From the NCBI GenBank assembly GCA_907163375.1, contig CAJQUW010007819.1, positions 868,001 to 932,000 on the forward strand: a DNA stretch of 64,000 nt, read 5' to 3'. How positions within the stretch are numbered: position 1 is the stretch's first letter; every line of letters begins with the position of its first letter. Source of the stretch: Prostheceraeus crozeri (lineage: Eukaryota > Platyhelminthes > Polycladida > Euryleptidae). The notes below the pieces were generated by a model. The model did not search any database. It had not been told where the DNA came from and worked only from the letters and a program-made list of their open reading frames with translations. A program made the translations under genes and the position numbers. Positions 11,691 through 23,544 of this stretch are shown here, piece by piece.

Positions 11691-12079
11691 TTTTTGATGG
11701 CAATAATGTAGGACTACTCTGTTGCCCGAAAATCTATGTTAATAATATTGTGCGTAACTGAAATGGAATAGGCAGCAAAAAAGCGTCAGTACTGTGAATA
11801 TACATGTACGAGTAGATACACATGCTAGATACATTTTTGCTTTCTTTTACCACACTATATGATATGCAGAAATACGCGCAATATGCGTGTACGTGCATGC
11901 ACATGTTTAGTGAGCATTGTGATGTCACAGTGTAATATGCGCACAAGCTTAGAACTAATTGGCTTCATTGCATGCATCGTATTGTCACTGCAGTAAAACG
12001 ATTGAGATACTATTTACACTATATTCATCAAGTCCGAAATGAGTACTAGAAAGATTACTGAACCTGAATACTAACTACA
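11691..12079. other. No gene recognised
   Basis: Anonymous sequence rich in short TGCAT/ATGCA words; no domain in any frame. Confidence 0.5.
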
Positions 12080-12505
12080 CTGTAAACCGCTGACTGACAA
12101 TTGACAGACATTTATCCTACAAAATCTATTTTGTCGGTCATTGTTAGTTCTTGTAGGATGATTGCCACTGAACACCTACAATATCTGACAAAAATCGACA
12201 AAATGAGTAACAGTGAATTATAGCTTAAATTCTATCAAAATGTAGGTAATTAATTAAATTATGTCAAATAAATCATGGTTTTGCCACACAATAATACAGA
12301 TTGCCCAAAAGTCAAGCAATCACTAATCGAAAAAATCAATCAATATTCAACAGTTTTTGTTTAGTTAATTTGCATACAAAGCATCTGTTTCGATGTCGGT
12401 AGAGAACCTACAAATTCGTCGGATATCGCAGGATATTGGAGGTGACAATCGTCGGTTGATTTTGTAAGTAATTTTGTAGGATAATTGTCGGTCTACGGTT
12501 TACAG
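12080..12505. mobile_element. MITE with CTGTAAACCG terminal inverted repeats
   Basis: Left end CTGTAAACCG at 12080 and right end CGGTTTACAG at 12505 are exact reverse complements. Inside, GACAATT, ATCCTACAAAAT and their complements continue the inverted repeat with gaps. Subterminal words CCTACAAA and TTTTGT recur several times. No transposase. A short related palindrome (GGTTTACAG...CTGTAAACC) lies at about 13227-13260. Superfamily undetermined because no clear target duplication can be fixed. Confidence 0.8.
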
Positions 12506-12740
12506 ACTAAGAAATGATTCCCAAAATCCAATACTCTTCGGGCGCGAAAATATCAACACTCATTTTAGAACTCTTTGGGTTCGAAATCGCAGTGATCAGC
12601 TCTTATTCATTTTCGTGCTCATTCAGTGAGTTGCATTAGCACCATCACCGGTCGCTAAAAGTCACACGGCATATCTAACCCGCTGTATCACTCAGAACTG
12701 TTGTGGCAATAAAGCAGCACAAATGCATTTGAATCAATAA

Positions 12741-12945
12741 AATAATATTCATATTGAAGAAAATGATTAGATGCAAAATACATAGAATTGCAGCTATGAT
12801 CAAACAAGGAAAACATGTGCTCTTAGGAAGAGGAGATGTGTAGGCTTTATACAATGGTTTCTGTACTACATAATAAGACAAGTAGAGTAGTCAGATGCAG
12901 TCAGCAAGTGCTAATAAATCAACAGTGAAATTAAAACGATTAACT
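12741..12945 (+). repeat. Dispersed repeat, copy 2 of 3
   Basis: Colinear with 1-205 (TTGAAGAAAATGATTAGATG, ATGATCAAACAAGG, GCTCTTAGGAAGAGGA, AGTCAGATGCAGTCAGCAAG). The match to the third copy begins in its last 60 bases and continues to about 13020. Confidence 0.65.
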
Positions 12946-13807
12946 TACAATTCATACGTCCATATGTCTTTGAAAATCTTTTGCAAATTTGCTCCTAACC
13001 GCTCACTATTATAAAAATGACAATCCATATGCCAAAGTAGTAATGACATGTCCACGCGGAGATTTTACACGGTTGATTCGGTTTTATAATCATCATGATT
13101 GAAGTGAAGAGATCATACACACACACACACACGCGTGTCGAAATAAAGTCAGCTCGATATATGCTTCTGATCCAAATTGATCTCTTAGGTTCATTAAGAG
13201 GAAATCGATGAAATGTCGCAGGCTTGGTTTACAGGATCGCTTCTTATTTCACTGTAAACCTCTCGACATGCAAGAACACAGCAATACGTCATTACAGTTG
13301 TGAGCACTCGCTACCTGAGACAGAAGCAGCCCGAGTGGCAGTTTCGCAGCAGGAACTATGAGCGCTGTGTTGACTTGTTGATATGCGGCGCTTATTGGTT
13401 AGCCATCCCGCAGTCGTTGCTCATCACCGTCGACAATGCACAATCAGTGACGCCTAGACCGTTGTAGTCAGGTGATGGGAGATCATCTTTCTGTGAAAGT
13501 GAGGAAAAATATGACCAAAATCTCACTTTATTACGTCGGCCTGTCTATTGAAAAGGGGAGTTTTGGATGTATTATTTTCTCACTTTCTCAGAAAGATCAT
13601 TAGATCGTTTATCTCAGTTGGAAAGACTAGACATTTGTTAATAGACTAGTCTATTGTTCAAATCGAAGCGTGCGACGTCAATCACCAGCTGTACACTAAG
13701 TCACTGAATCTGGCCTCGTGCCGCGTCCTTATAAGGCCCATGGTGCAAACACTACATTTTAGAAAACTGTTCAGCACGCCAAACACCATCTATTAAGGAA
13801 TATGATA
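12946..13807. other. No gene recognised
   Basis: Contains an (AC)n run of about eight units at 13117-13132 and a small GGTTTACAG/CTGTAAACC palindrome near 13227-13260. No supported coding region. Confidence 0.5.
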
Positions 13808-13960
13808 GTCAGAAGCAGTTAACAAGTGATAATAGCATCAAAAGTGAAATTAAAACAATTATCTTAGAATTCACATGTCATGTGTCTTTGAAAATACGAG
13901 TATAATAATTGTTACTTAATGAACACCTTGCCTTTCGCGATGATAAAAATAACAATTCAT
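13808..13960 (+). repeat. Dispersed repeat, copy 3 of 3 (partial)
   Basis: AGTCAGAAGCAGTTAACAAG, ATCAAAAGTGAAATTAAAAC and TGTGTCTTTGAAAAT align with 12886-13020 in the same order. This defines a longer family of which the window start shows only part. Confidence 0.6.
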
Positions 13961-14755
13961 GTACTTAAAGAGAATGTAGCATCTCCGCATGAGAATGAGC
14001 AAGCGGTACATTTTACAACATTGTTTTCAGCACGCCATCTTCATCATGGACATCGATTGAAACCACTTTTAATTGCTTGGAATAGTTACAAAATTAAAAC
14101 AAATATTACATCAAACACGTTTTTCTGTTTTTTGATTCTGCTTTCAAATCAATAGTTCGATTTTTCAGGCAATTATATTGATTATACACTTCTGCAATAA
14201 TTTTGAAGTCCAGATTGACTGGATTATTTATCTATATTGATATTCAATTTGTCAAAAATATTGATTATTGACTAAAAATATCAATATATTGATTATTCAA
14301 AATATTGATAGTACTCAATTATTACTTAATAAGCATTTTATTAAGCACTGTGCTGCTGTGAATTAAAGTTCGAGAATTTTAGCAGTCTGATTGATGCTAC
14401 AATAGGAATATGATTTACAGTGTATTTATTAATTACATACAATGGGATCTCAAACGACAAAATGAATTATTTTGAAGAATTGAGAAAAGCTCTCAAGGAG
14501 CAACCTTTTTATAAACGGAAATTGAAGCGCAATTGAAACTTTCTGTGGGACCTATAATTTGGAAAGCTACGGTTTGGATGGTATCAATGGTTTAAAAGTT
14601 ATTCGCACAATCGAGACAAGATCATGTCCATGAATGCAACACAGCGGAACAAGACGTCGAACAGGATTAGTTGAAGATAGACAGTAAGTCCATCTTCACC
14701 GGCTCCCACAGCAAAATTGAAGAAAGTCCACTTCAATGTCATTTTCATCTCCAAC
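13961..14755. other. No gene recognised
   Basis: Contains a run of TATTGATTATT-type words at 14215-14320. No supported coding region. Confidence 0.5.
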
Positions 14756-14759
14756 TCTT

Positions 14760-16008
14760 CAAGGCTCACCTTGCTCACCTTGCACGGCTTTTGTCCTTCT
14801 GGGTTGCGGGTTTTTGCCTGATTCCACTGTCGATTTTCTCTCGCCAAAGTGCTGTATTCTCTGTATCTTCTGTTAGGCCAAGCCACTGCACGTCAATCTT
14901 GATGGTATCTCCCCAGCGGTGTTTGGGCGTACCTCTCTTTCGGGTTCCATCGATCTTCATTTCAAACACTCTTCTGATATCTTCCTTCTCTTCTCGGTGG
15001 CACACATGTCCAAACCATTCCAATCTTCTCTTTCTCATGAGGTCTTCGATAAGCAATACAATTGCTTTGTTCCTTATATCTTCATTTCTCCGATGTTCCT
15101 CAAGGCTGATTCCAAGGCAGCACCTGAGCATTCTCATTTCACAAGAACTTATCTTGCAGGTCAAAGCAGAGCAGAACTGGCCGCATCACTGTCTTGTAAA
15201 TAAGGATCTTCAACTTTGCAGGCATCTTTTTGTCGCATAACACTCCCAATAGATCTCGCCACTTGTTCCACGCTTTGCTTATTCTGACTTCAACCTCCTT
15301 GCGACAACCTCCTTCTTGGTGAATAGTGGTTCCTAAGTACTTGAAACTAATACTTTGAGGTAGATCATCATGGCCAGTCGCATCATACTTTTTAAGTCAT
15401 ATTACTTCATGCTTTCCTTCTGGAGGTAGGTGGTCTGTTTTTGCACGGCTCAACTTCATGCCGGCTCCCTCCAACTTCTATCTCCAATTTTCTAACCTAC
15501 TTTCGAGATTGTCGTGATTTTCGTCATAAATGACTATGTCATCTGTGAACAGCATAGCAGAAGGTGTTTCTTCTCGAATTTCCTCAGTGATGACATCCAT
15601 AATAGTTATGAAAAGTAATGGACTGAGCGCAGAGCCCTGGTGTAATCCCATTGCTATATCCATCTCTTCTGTATTACCGATAGCTGTCATGACATGTGTC
15701 GTGCAGTTTTCGTACATATCTTTAGTGATTGAGATGTAGGCTTCTGGTACATGGCGCTTTCTCAGCCTGTGCCAAATTAGTTCTCTATGGATGGTGTCGG
15801 ACGCCTTCTCTAAGTCGATGAAGACCATGTGAAAATCTTTTTTGGAACTCCCGATACTTCTCTTGCATCATTCTGAGGCAGAACATCGGCTCAGTTGTGG
15901 ATTTGCCTTTTTGGAATCCATACTGGTTTTCATTGATTCACATTCATTCACTATTCGTCTTATCCTTGCCTCTATCACTCGTTCATATCGCTTAAGACAG
16001 TGACTGAG
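14760..16008 (-). mobile_element. LINE ORF2 fragment (RTE/Proto2-like)
   Basis: On the minus strand the frames give RYERVIEARIRRIVNE near 15960-16008, the RT core VFIDLEKASDTIHRELIWH, GLHQGSALSPLLF and FTDDIVIYDEN at 15828-15478, KYLGTTIHQEGGC near 15330, and the C-terminal RLEWFGHVCHREEKED ... GTPKHRWGDTI at 15164-14775. This is the order of an RTE-type ORF2 from the RT domain to the end. The endonuclease is missing (5' truncation), the frame is broken several times, and the catalytic FADD reads FTDD, so it is dead. It ends in CACCTTGCTCACCTTGCA, possibly the 3' tail repeat. Confidence 0.85.
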
Positions 16009-17078
16009 GTTATTACTGAGTTATTTCTCCTAGGTGGAGGAATAACGAGCTCCATCTAACCGGGCAAGAGTTAGTTTAGACTGACGCTCTTCACTCGACA
16101 GTGAGCCGCTACTGTTAGCGTTACACAGGGGAGACCACGAACAGGTAGCAGTCGGCTAATGACCCAGGCACAGTCTTTTGGCGGATTGGAGGTGCACTAC
16201 ATGTACTACTCTTGGCACGGATCTCCATTCCAACTGCGCCCAACCAAGGGCTTCCTCCCCCTCCCCATCTTCAACTCTTCAATGCCTACTTCTAATGTCA
16301 TGAGTGCTCCAAAACCAATAGCTATAAAATTAATAGTGCGGCAGCATAGCGGCACGCCCTTGCGATATTGCATTATGACGTTAGATTGATAACGACGCTA
16401 CAATTTTCAAAATGCTCTATTAAAAAAAATTAGTGAACATCAAGTCGGTCTAAGAGACAATGTGAAATGAATCATTTACAGTACTTGACTATAAACCTAT
16501 GTTTTGAAAGTCGTATAAGTTGGTTAAGGGCTGTGAGACGAGCGAATGCTATTTTTCACCAAACAGAAGTGAGTCAGATTATTTTCGAAGACGCACTCTA
16601 TTTATAACTCAATTAAATAACGAGTGTCTGCTATGTTTGAATTGAATAAATTTGAAAATTTTTCCGCCAAACATTTCTTTTCAATTTTTCTTGATTTTAG
16701 TGGAGAATTAATTATTTTTTGAAGGAAATCACATCTCCATGGTGATAAAAATGTTATTTAAGGAAATATAGGTGTCATGGATGATGCTTGTGCAATCAAA
16801 AAATAATCTCATAGGCGCTTATGAAAATTGCGGACATGCGCGTGGAATTGCCCACCTACATGTAAATTGATGGATTTCCAAAGTACATTGAGGCATCACG
16901 TTTCGAAATACGATGCAACCAAACGTAGATGCTGAGAAATGCGAATGGGCGCAGGTACATATATCTACATTGCCATATTTGAATTCTCAAGATTAGTAGC
17001 TATTGACTTAATCGACATATTCAAGTAGATCATGTTTTAGCCAATTGTCTACAATTGACACCATTAAAAATGTTTTGA
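16009..17078. other. No gene recognised
   Basis: A 76-codon frame at 16159-16389 has no domain. The rest is A+T rich without repeats that can be named. Confidence 0.5.
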
Positions 17079-17657
17079 AATATAGTACATCTAAAGATCA
17101 ACGCAATACATTCAGACAGTGTTGAAGAAACTTTTTCTAACATCCATGTAGACATGAATGCTGTATTTTCAGAAATGGAGAAAATGAAAGCAGAAATAAA
17201 TGAACTACGGCGAAATTATAAATTCTCAGAGGAAACAGTCAAAGAATTACATATGAATATCATAGCAAAAGAAGCGGAAATGAAGGAGCTAAATTCCAAA
17301 ATTAATGAACTGCAGAAAGTGAACATGGAATTGAAGCAGCTCGAGGAGTCAAGTAGAGATATTATTCAAAGGAAGGAAGGAAAACTTAAACAATTGAAGG
17401 AGAAAATTTCAAATCTGGAATATATTGAGAAGAGATTTGATGAAGGCGCACATTGGCCGCAGAAAGAAGTGCTCTTTGTCGAAAAACGAGTGAAGAAATC
17501 ATGGCATGCCTTTTCGAGAAAGTCGCGAGAATCAGACGCATCAGTAACTCTTAGAAAATTCGCACGTTCTACTCCTGATATCAGATGTGCACTAGCTGCC
17601 GAAAGTAAGCGATGTAAAATTTCAGTTCCTGAAACTCAACCCTTGCTCCATTAGGGT
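17079..17657 (+). CDS. Possible coiled-coil exon
   Basis: Open from 17079 to a stop at 17652-17654. An in-frame ATG lies at 17154, but the frame extends upstream (HSDSVEETFSNIHVD) to a possible acceptor TATAG at 17081-17085. Residues from about 17160 to 17430 are strongly heptad-like and charged (EMEKMKAEINELRRN, EAEMKELNSKINELQK, KEGKLKQLKEKISNLE), predicting a parallel coiled coil. A basic tail follows (KRVKKSWHAFSRKSRE). No family recognised. Either a host exon or a decayed pseudogene; a similar long helix occurs in element A at about 24.0-24.5 kb but the sequences are not related by eye. Confidence 0.4.
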
Positions 17658-18028
17658 GGAGTTCACTCTTCTCCCCCCCTGGCGAATTTTTAAATATCTA
17701 TTAAACCAAGCAAGATATGGCTACCAGATTTCTAATAGCTCACTTTCTAAGTATTGTGAAACTTTTGACCGAAGGAAAATAAATTTGGCACCATACTTTT
17801 GGCGTGAGATCGATTTTAAAATTTGAATGTTTGGAATATTTTGGCTAATTTCGGCATATTCAACTCTAATGCATATTGTGGTATCAATGCTTGATGAAAT
17901 AAGTTGAGATTTCATAAAACTATTCTACCTATCAATATAAAGATGTTCACAAATGCAAAGCTCTTGAATTTGAAATTATCAGCTTATATTGTATACATGC
18001 TTGAAATTTGAAATTCAAATTTCAGATA

Positions 18029-18032
<4 letters not shown>
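17658..18032. other. No gene recognised
   Basis: A+T-rich flank between the possible coiled-coil exon and a TA microsatellite. No polyadenylation signal can be assigned with confidence. Confidence 0.4.
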
Positions 18033-18078
<46 letters not shown>

Positions 18079-18118
18079 GTGTATATATATATATATATAT
18101 ACATATATATTAATATTA
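18033..18118. repeat. (TA)n microsatellite
   Basis: Alternating TA with two short interruptions (ACGTG and ACATA). Confidence 0.95.
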
Positions 18119-19385
18119 TTCTTTTTAGTCCTGCATTTTCATCTCCAAGCATTGTCTAGCTCTAAATGGCATAATTGACACATTGCAATCGATATATTCT
18201 AATAACATTGTCATTGATATGCTAGCTCCGATATTCCGGTCAAAGCTGCTCATAAAATACCTTTACCAAAGTTGTTTTCGAAATTTCATTTTATTTTTGG
18301 CATTTATAACTTTCAGGTTTCTTTAGTTGATATTTTATGAGATAGCTAAGATGCATGTAGATTCATGTAGAATTATCTGTCGACAAATATGAGCTTCGTT
18401 CAAAGCTGAGCAAGTTGCTCGTAGCTCTTTTGAGGATGACATGAACATAGGGATCCGCTGTTCATACACCTGCAGTGGAATTGATGGCATTGAATCTAAG
18501 AACGAAATGTTGGCTACCATCTTTAACGTCAATCTCCTTTGCTTGCAAGCATTGCAATGATGTCTCAGATTTTATCGAGGACAACAACTACAGACTTCCT
18601 CGCTGACCTCCACGGAATCCTCGATTATTTGAATTGAATAAATTTGGTGTTAACGTTTTTCCGTTGCTGAATCTTTCATCCTGCGTTAAATTAAATAAAG
18701 TCTTGAATGGAAAATCAAAACATCAACGATTTGGTTACCTTGAATATTTATGCATCTTAAATGGCTTCATTTTTCGGTAGGACATTTTAAAGCATGCACA
18801 ACCGTCTGTCAAATTTCGCAAAATTTGACAAACAATATAGAGAAGATTAGTAGATTTATTAACATAACCAAATTAGACGAAATATGATGGCATATCTCGA
18901 CGATGGACGTAAACCTAACACACTGTAATCTGTCACGTCCTAAAATCAAAGAAACCTGCATCCTACAACCTAGCAAAAGTTTGCAAACAAATGTACTTGT
19001 TTGATCACACTCTACACAATAATGACCCAAGAAAGGAGAGGAAAACCTTAGGCCATCAACGAAAGCAGAGCTCTAGTTCCACAACGAGCTGACTCGAACG
19101 TGGCATGCATGTAGTTGATTCATCTCACTGCAAGTTATACATGTTGTAGTGACAACGTGGCATTTTGCCAAAAAATTCATTTTTTCATCCGAAGAAGAGC
19201 TCTAACTCCATGCACTAAGAACGATGATTATCGAGATATTATCGAGCATTCATCACCACGCTCATTACCACAGGAATATCAAAGCATGCTGCATCCAAGA
19301 TGATTTTCTCTAATCCTAGTCCTGCTTGGTCACCTGCCCTGATGTCTACTTAAACTCCTCACTGTATAATGCTCCGACAAAATAC
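18119..19385. other. No gene recognised
   Basis: Open frames of 62-73 codons only, none with a domain. Confidence 0.5.
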
Positions 19386-19456
19386 AATAGACATGTCCAA
19401 GAAGCAATTCTTTGTTACATGTGATGAAAGACTACTTCTTTGACATATCTATTGTC
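19386..19456. repeat. Short inverted repeat
   Basis: ACAATAGACATGTCCAAGAAG on the left is the imperfect reverse complement of CTTCTTTGACATATCTATTGT on the right. The same word occurs singly at about 6268 and 13018, so it probably marks the ends of a dispersed MITE family. Confidence 0.6.
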
Positions 19457-19664
19457 TTTGTTGTACAGTGAGAACTTCAAGTAGGAATATGCAGGTGCAC
19501 AGCAAAAAATTCAAAATATTGTGTGTAAAGGTACCGTAAGTAGGAAAGAGATGTGTATGTGTATTAGTGAATTTTGTTTTGTTTTATTCTCAAGTGATAA
19601 GTGCATCTAGTAGAATTTTTATCGCGTGTGGTATCTAAAATCACTGCAAGCAAGCGTCCCCTCA

Positions 19665-20271
19665 GCGGAGAGAGAGAGAGGCATCTGAGGGGGGAGCGGA
19701 GAGTCTATCTCTCGATTGGTATGAACGTCTCTCTATGTCTCTATACTGCTGCTGTTATGGGGATCGTGAGCGCGTGAGAGCGCTCCACAGACACCCCCAC
19801 CAACACGGTGTGGAGATAGTATCTCTATCTACTCTATCTCTCGGGAGGGTGGGTGAATATGTGGGCAGGGGCGAGGTAGTGGTTCTGGCACCTGGGGGGG
19901 GGGGGGGGTAGGTGTGTACATATTACCCATTCAGACGTGGAAGCATTAATGAGACAGGGCACAGCACAACAGAGGCGTGCTCTCTACACACAGATGTATT
20001 GATATCTCTTGGGGTGTAATTGGTTAGGGAGATGTTAATGAGAGTATGATGAGAACTATAATTATGTCGAGGGGTGGGTGGAAGACACACGGGGGTTTGC
20101 GAGGAGAGTTGAGTTGATTTATTTCTCTGGAGGCGAGAGTGACACAGAGTGCGAGAGGACAGGTGAGTGCACACAGATGTATGTTTTGCGTATCAGGTGT
20201 GATACAGATTGTGAGGTATGAGAGGAGATTAATATTGGGAATTGGAGGTGGGTTGTTGTTGGACACAGAGC
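19665..20271. repeat. Low-complexity GA/G-rich region
   Basis: GAGAGAGAGAGAGG at about 19671, many CTCTATCTCTCG words, a run of 15 G at 19894-19908 and repeated GGTGGGTG. Minus-strand frames across it (Ser/Thr/Pro-rich) are composition artefacts. Cytosine becomes progressively scarcer toward the 3' side, leading into the next feature. Confidence 0.8.
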
Positions 20272-20737
20272 TGGATTGAGTGAGTGAGTTTATATATGTA
20301 TGTTATAGTGGGGAGTATTTAGGTGTGTTGTGTTTTTATGAATTTGTGTATTTATAATTTTTTTGCGAGTGTTTGGTTGGGAAGAGTATTAGGTGGGGGG
20401 AGAGAGTTGGTGTTTGTTGGGTGGGTTTGGTTTGTGTTTTTTTGGTGGAATTTAGTGGGGATATTTGGTGGGATTTGATGGGGAAAAGAAATGTTATTGG
20501 GTTGTGATTTTTTTGGTGGTGGAGGGTTGGAATTAAATTGATTTTAGAAGAGTATGGGAATGGTTTTTAGAATTGAATTGGATTAATGATTAATTTTTTT
20601 GTAATGATTGTTTGTATTGATAGTGAAGATTTTATGTGGTAGGTTTAAGAAGTTGATGGGTTTGATAGAGAATGATTTGTTTGGTTGGGATGAGTATATA
20701 GGAAGGTAGTTATATTGAATTATTGAATTTTGTATAT
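20272..20737. other. 466-base tract containing one cytosine
   Basis: Read directly: between the C at 20271 and the C at 20738 the + strand contains only A, G and T except for a single C at 20366, which lies in a CpG (TTGCGAG). The bases are varied, so this is not a simple tandem repeat. See findings. Confidence 0.95.
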
Positions 20738-21512
20738 CTTTGGTTTTATTATAGTTAATGGTGGGTTACGCTCCATGAAGAAACATTCCAACAGACAGCT
20801 TTTCTCCATCATTCGATAGGTGATCTGCAGACATGGAAAGCTACAAAATACATGCATTATGTTAGTGGGAAAACAAGGAATCAAATATTTATAGAATTTC
20901 AGCAGATGTTTGGCGATTTCCTCCAACAAATAACGAGTGGTTGGATTCATTTCCTTCTAACGCATCCACCTCATGCACGCATGTACGAGTTGTTCCCGAG
21001 TTCGAGTTAATTGATAAAAATTTTGCCAAAAGGAATGTTGATATTTAATTACAGATATCACGGATATACAACGTGCATAAATTAAGATTCATTTATTAAT
21101 TCGCAGAATTAAGTGGGATTGTGTTATTTTTTTAATGAATTGTACACCTAAGCGTGTCACTCGCGTATAGAGTGACACTATATTAATCACAGACATATCA
21201 CGGAAACGATTTTCGGCAAAATTACATTTAGTTTTCAAGGATTAGCGAATACAAGACAAATTTTCAAAATGGCAATGCTCCACCATTCTTTAAATTCTAC
21301 ATTTAGTGTTATGTCTCTTCTCAGTAGTGATCCCATGGCAAAAGGAAGGACAAAATGTGCAACGATAAGTCATCATGCTGACTCAGCCCCCCCTCTGGAA
21401 GGAAGTTGCCAAGGATGTGATGGAAGGATGGGTCCGAGAGGAGGAAACCGTTCCCTCCCTCCCCCTCTGGAAGGAAGGAAGGAGGAACTCTCCAGCAAGG
21501 GTAAGAATCTCT
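20738..21512. other. No gene recognised
   Basis: Base composition returns to normal at 20738. Short frames (76 and 81 codons) without domains. The word CCCCTCTGGAA begins to recur at about 21391. Confidence 0.5.
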
Positions 21513-22380
21513 AAAAAGCGACAGAGTTAGAAAAGGTGGGTTTTGGACGTTTTGGGGTGAGAAAGGTCCTATTTCAGGCAGAAGGAGGGCTAGGATGGAC
21601 AAACGGGGTGGATGGACAAATTTTGGGTTAGGGAGTTGATTTCCAGCTCAATCGGAGAGAAAAAGTTCTGACTCCCCCCTCTGGAACGAGACTTCGATTT
21701 TGGCTTGTAGGAATGGTAGAAAGTCATGCGATAACTCGTTGGAAAGTTAAGAGTGAGACAAATTCAGTGGACGAAACGGCGTGTCTCTACGTTCGTTCGT
21801 TGAGGTGTGAGAGTGACTTTAAGATTTTTGACCATCACCGAAAAAACGACAGAGTTAGAATTTTTACGAAAATGGCTCTAGCGGGTGAAAGAAGCATCGT
21901 ATGAGAAAACTGAGACCAGATTTGGAATTAGCGTGCAATTCTGCATCTAGAGAGTGAGTTTCAAGTGAATCGGAGAGAAAAAGTCGAAAATTTTCTTCAC
22001 ACCGGGTCTCAACACTTGGGATTTTTTCGTGAAAATGTTAAATTGTGGCCTACTTTGATGACGACTCACTCAGGAATGGAAGTGAATGAAGAGCTCGGGT
22101 TTCTTTTAGGGGCAAGACCGCACTTTGTTCTCTAGGATCCTACCTTTTCAGATGTGTAGAAGTTTTTGTTTCTAAATGAGAGCATGCTTAAAATCGAATT
22201 TTTGCACATTTTCCAAGATTTGGATACTTTGAAAAAACGACGGTGTTTTTTCAACTCGGCTTCTGGTAATCGTAGAGAGTCGATGGCTCAAATAAAAGTT
22301 GAGAGCGAGAAAACATGACTGTCAAAATTTGAAGTCAATCGGAGCACTAGAACCGGAGATAGAAGTGTTTAAAGGTTTGG
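21513..22380 (+). repeat. Diverged long-period tandem repeat, about three units
   Basis: Landmarks recur in the same order at spacings of about 325-390 bases: AAA(A)GCGACAGAGTTAGAA at 21513, AAAACGACAGAGTTAGAA at 21838 and AAAAAACGACGGTGTT at 22226; CAATCGGAGAGAAAAAGT at about 21649, AATCGGAGAGAAAAAGTC at 21969 and CAATCGGAGCACTAGAA at 22333; GTAGAAAGTCATGCGATAAC at 21716 and GTAGAGAGTCGATGGCTC at 22271. The units are old and strongly diverged. The region abuts the left side of element A. Confidence 0.55.
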
Positions 22381-22385
22381 ATGAT

Positions 22386-23392
22386 TGAGATTACGTCATC
22401 AGCTGACCGCCACAAACTATATAAGCTGGGAACCGAATAAGACATTTCATTAAGACGAGAGAGATTGTCAAAGGTAGGTCGTCTCTTCGGAGCTCCAATG
22501 ATAGCATCGGAAATTCCAAAATCAGGTTGACTTAGAAAATTTCATTGCTGATATCAGCTAAGGCGTCTTAAGGTTAGCCAGGAGATGACCTTAGTCTCCA
22601 GGCCATAAAAGACTCCAAAACTTTAAAGGCTTGTAACTTTGCTATTGAAAGTCCTTTCGACTTGATTCGAGAAAGGTTCGATAGCTATTGATCAGACCTA
22701 TATGTACAGACTACTTATAAAGCTTCATAAGTAGTACTAAATGCTGAAAAATTTAAATTTGCTATTTTTTGATGTTTTATAAGGTTTTCAAACCTTCTGA
22801 TTTTAATAAAGACCTTTATAAAGTTGTCAGAGGCGAGCTTCCGCTCGAGACTTGCTTTCTGATGTAAATAACTCCACCGGTTTTTATGTCAAAATCGGGA
22901 TCCCAATACTAACACAGTGATATGACGCACGCTCTGTCCGCGGAAGGTTGGATTTGAGGGCCGAGGCCTTGGAGTCGAGATAAGATCCCCTCTGAATAAT
23001 ACCTGTAGCGGATTCATCAGCCTAGCTTGTCTATCCTCATTGACATACTAGTTGAATTTTAAAAATGATGGTCAATGGAAGTTTTAACACCTAAACGCTT
23101 GCTATCAAGTCGTTATGGCTTCTGCTATCAGGCCTTTGTGAAATCTCGTCTAGCCTCAGTAACTCACGATTGGCAACGTCTATTGTTTGTCATTGTAACT
23201 TGGTAAAAATGAGAGGGTTACTGCATGCATTGACGTCAAACCTTTTCGCGTCATAGGGTAACCAGTCTTTGTGTTGGGAGTTGGTTACTGAAAGCATGGT
23301 GACTGCCGATGCCCATGTTTGGTAAAACCACTGTTTTCATGTCAAACGCATGGCCAAATAAGGAAGGTCTGAATCATGGCTTTGTGCTCACT
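22386..23392 (+). promoter_or_regulatory. Element A: promoter-like leader, no clear ORF
   Basis: TTACGTCATC (CRE-like) at about 22391 precedes TATATAAG at 22418-22425. A donor-like AAAG/GTAGGT follows about 50 bases downstream at 22470-22476. The stretch after this has no long open frame but contains two of the CTAT-loop hairpins near 23098 and 23121. It reads like a promoter with a spliced leader whose coding part has decayed. Confidence 0.4.
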
Positions 23393-23544
23393 GGGTATAT
23401 AAACCGCGTCTTTTCTCTAGTCTTCACTCCTGTTTTAAGTTGCGAGACGAACGGTGGGTGCTCTGACAAAGTTTGTTAAGAAGCTTTAGAGTTTCATAAA
23501 CTAGGAATTTTATAAACTAGGAATCAATCGTTTGCTATCAAACG
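23098..23544 (+). other. Three CTAT-loop hairpins
   Basis: CTTG-CTAT-CAAG (23098-23109), TCTG-CTAT-CAGG (23121-23132) and CGTTTG-CTAT-CAAACG (23529-23544). The loop and closing TG/CA are constant while the outer stem bases change in a compensating way. Three more are at 26125-26183, and one weaker reverse-strand example (CGATG-CTAT-CATTG) lies near 22495-22508. Confidence 0.65.

Noticed and set aside
19923-20266. Minus-strand Ser/Thr/Pro-rich proteins
   Set aside because: They follow from the G-rich, C-poor composition of the + strand; no conserved domain and no splice or promoter context.
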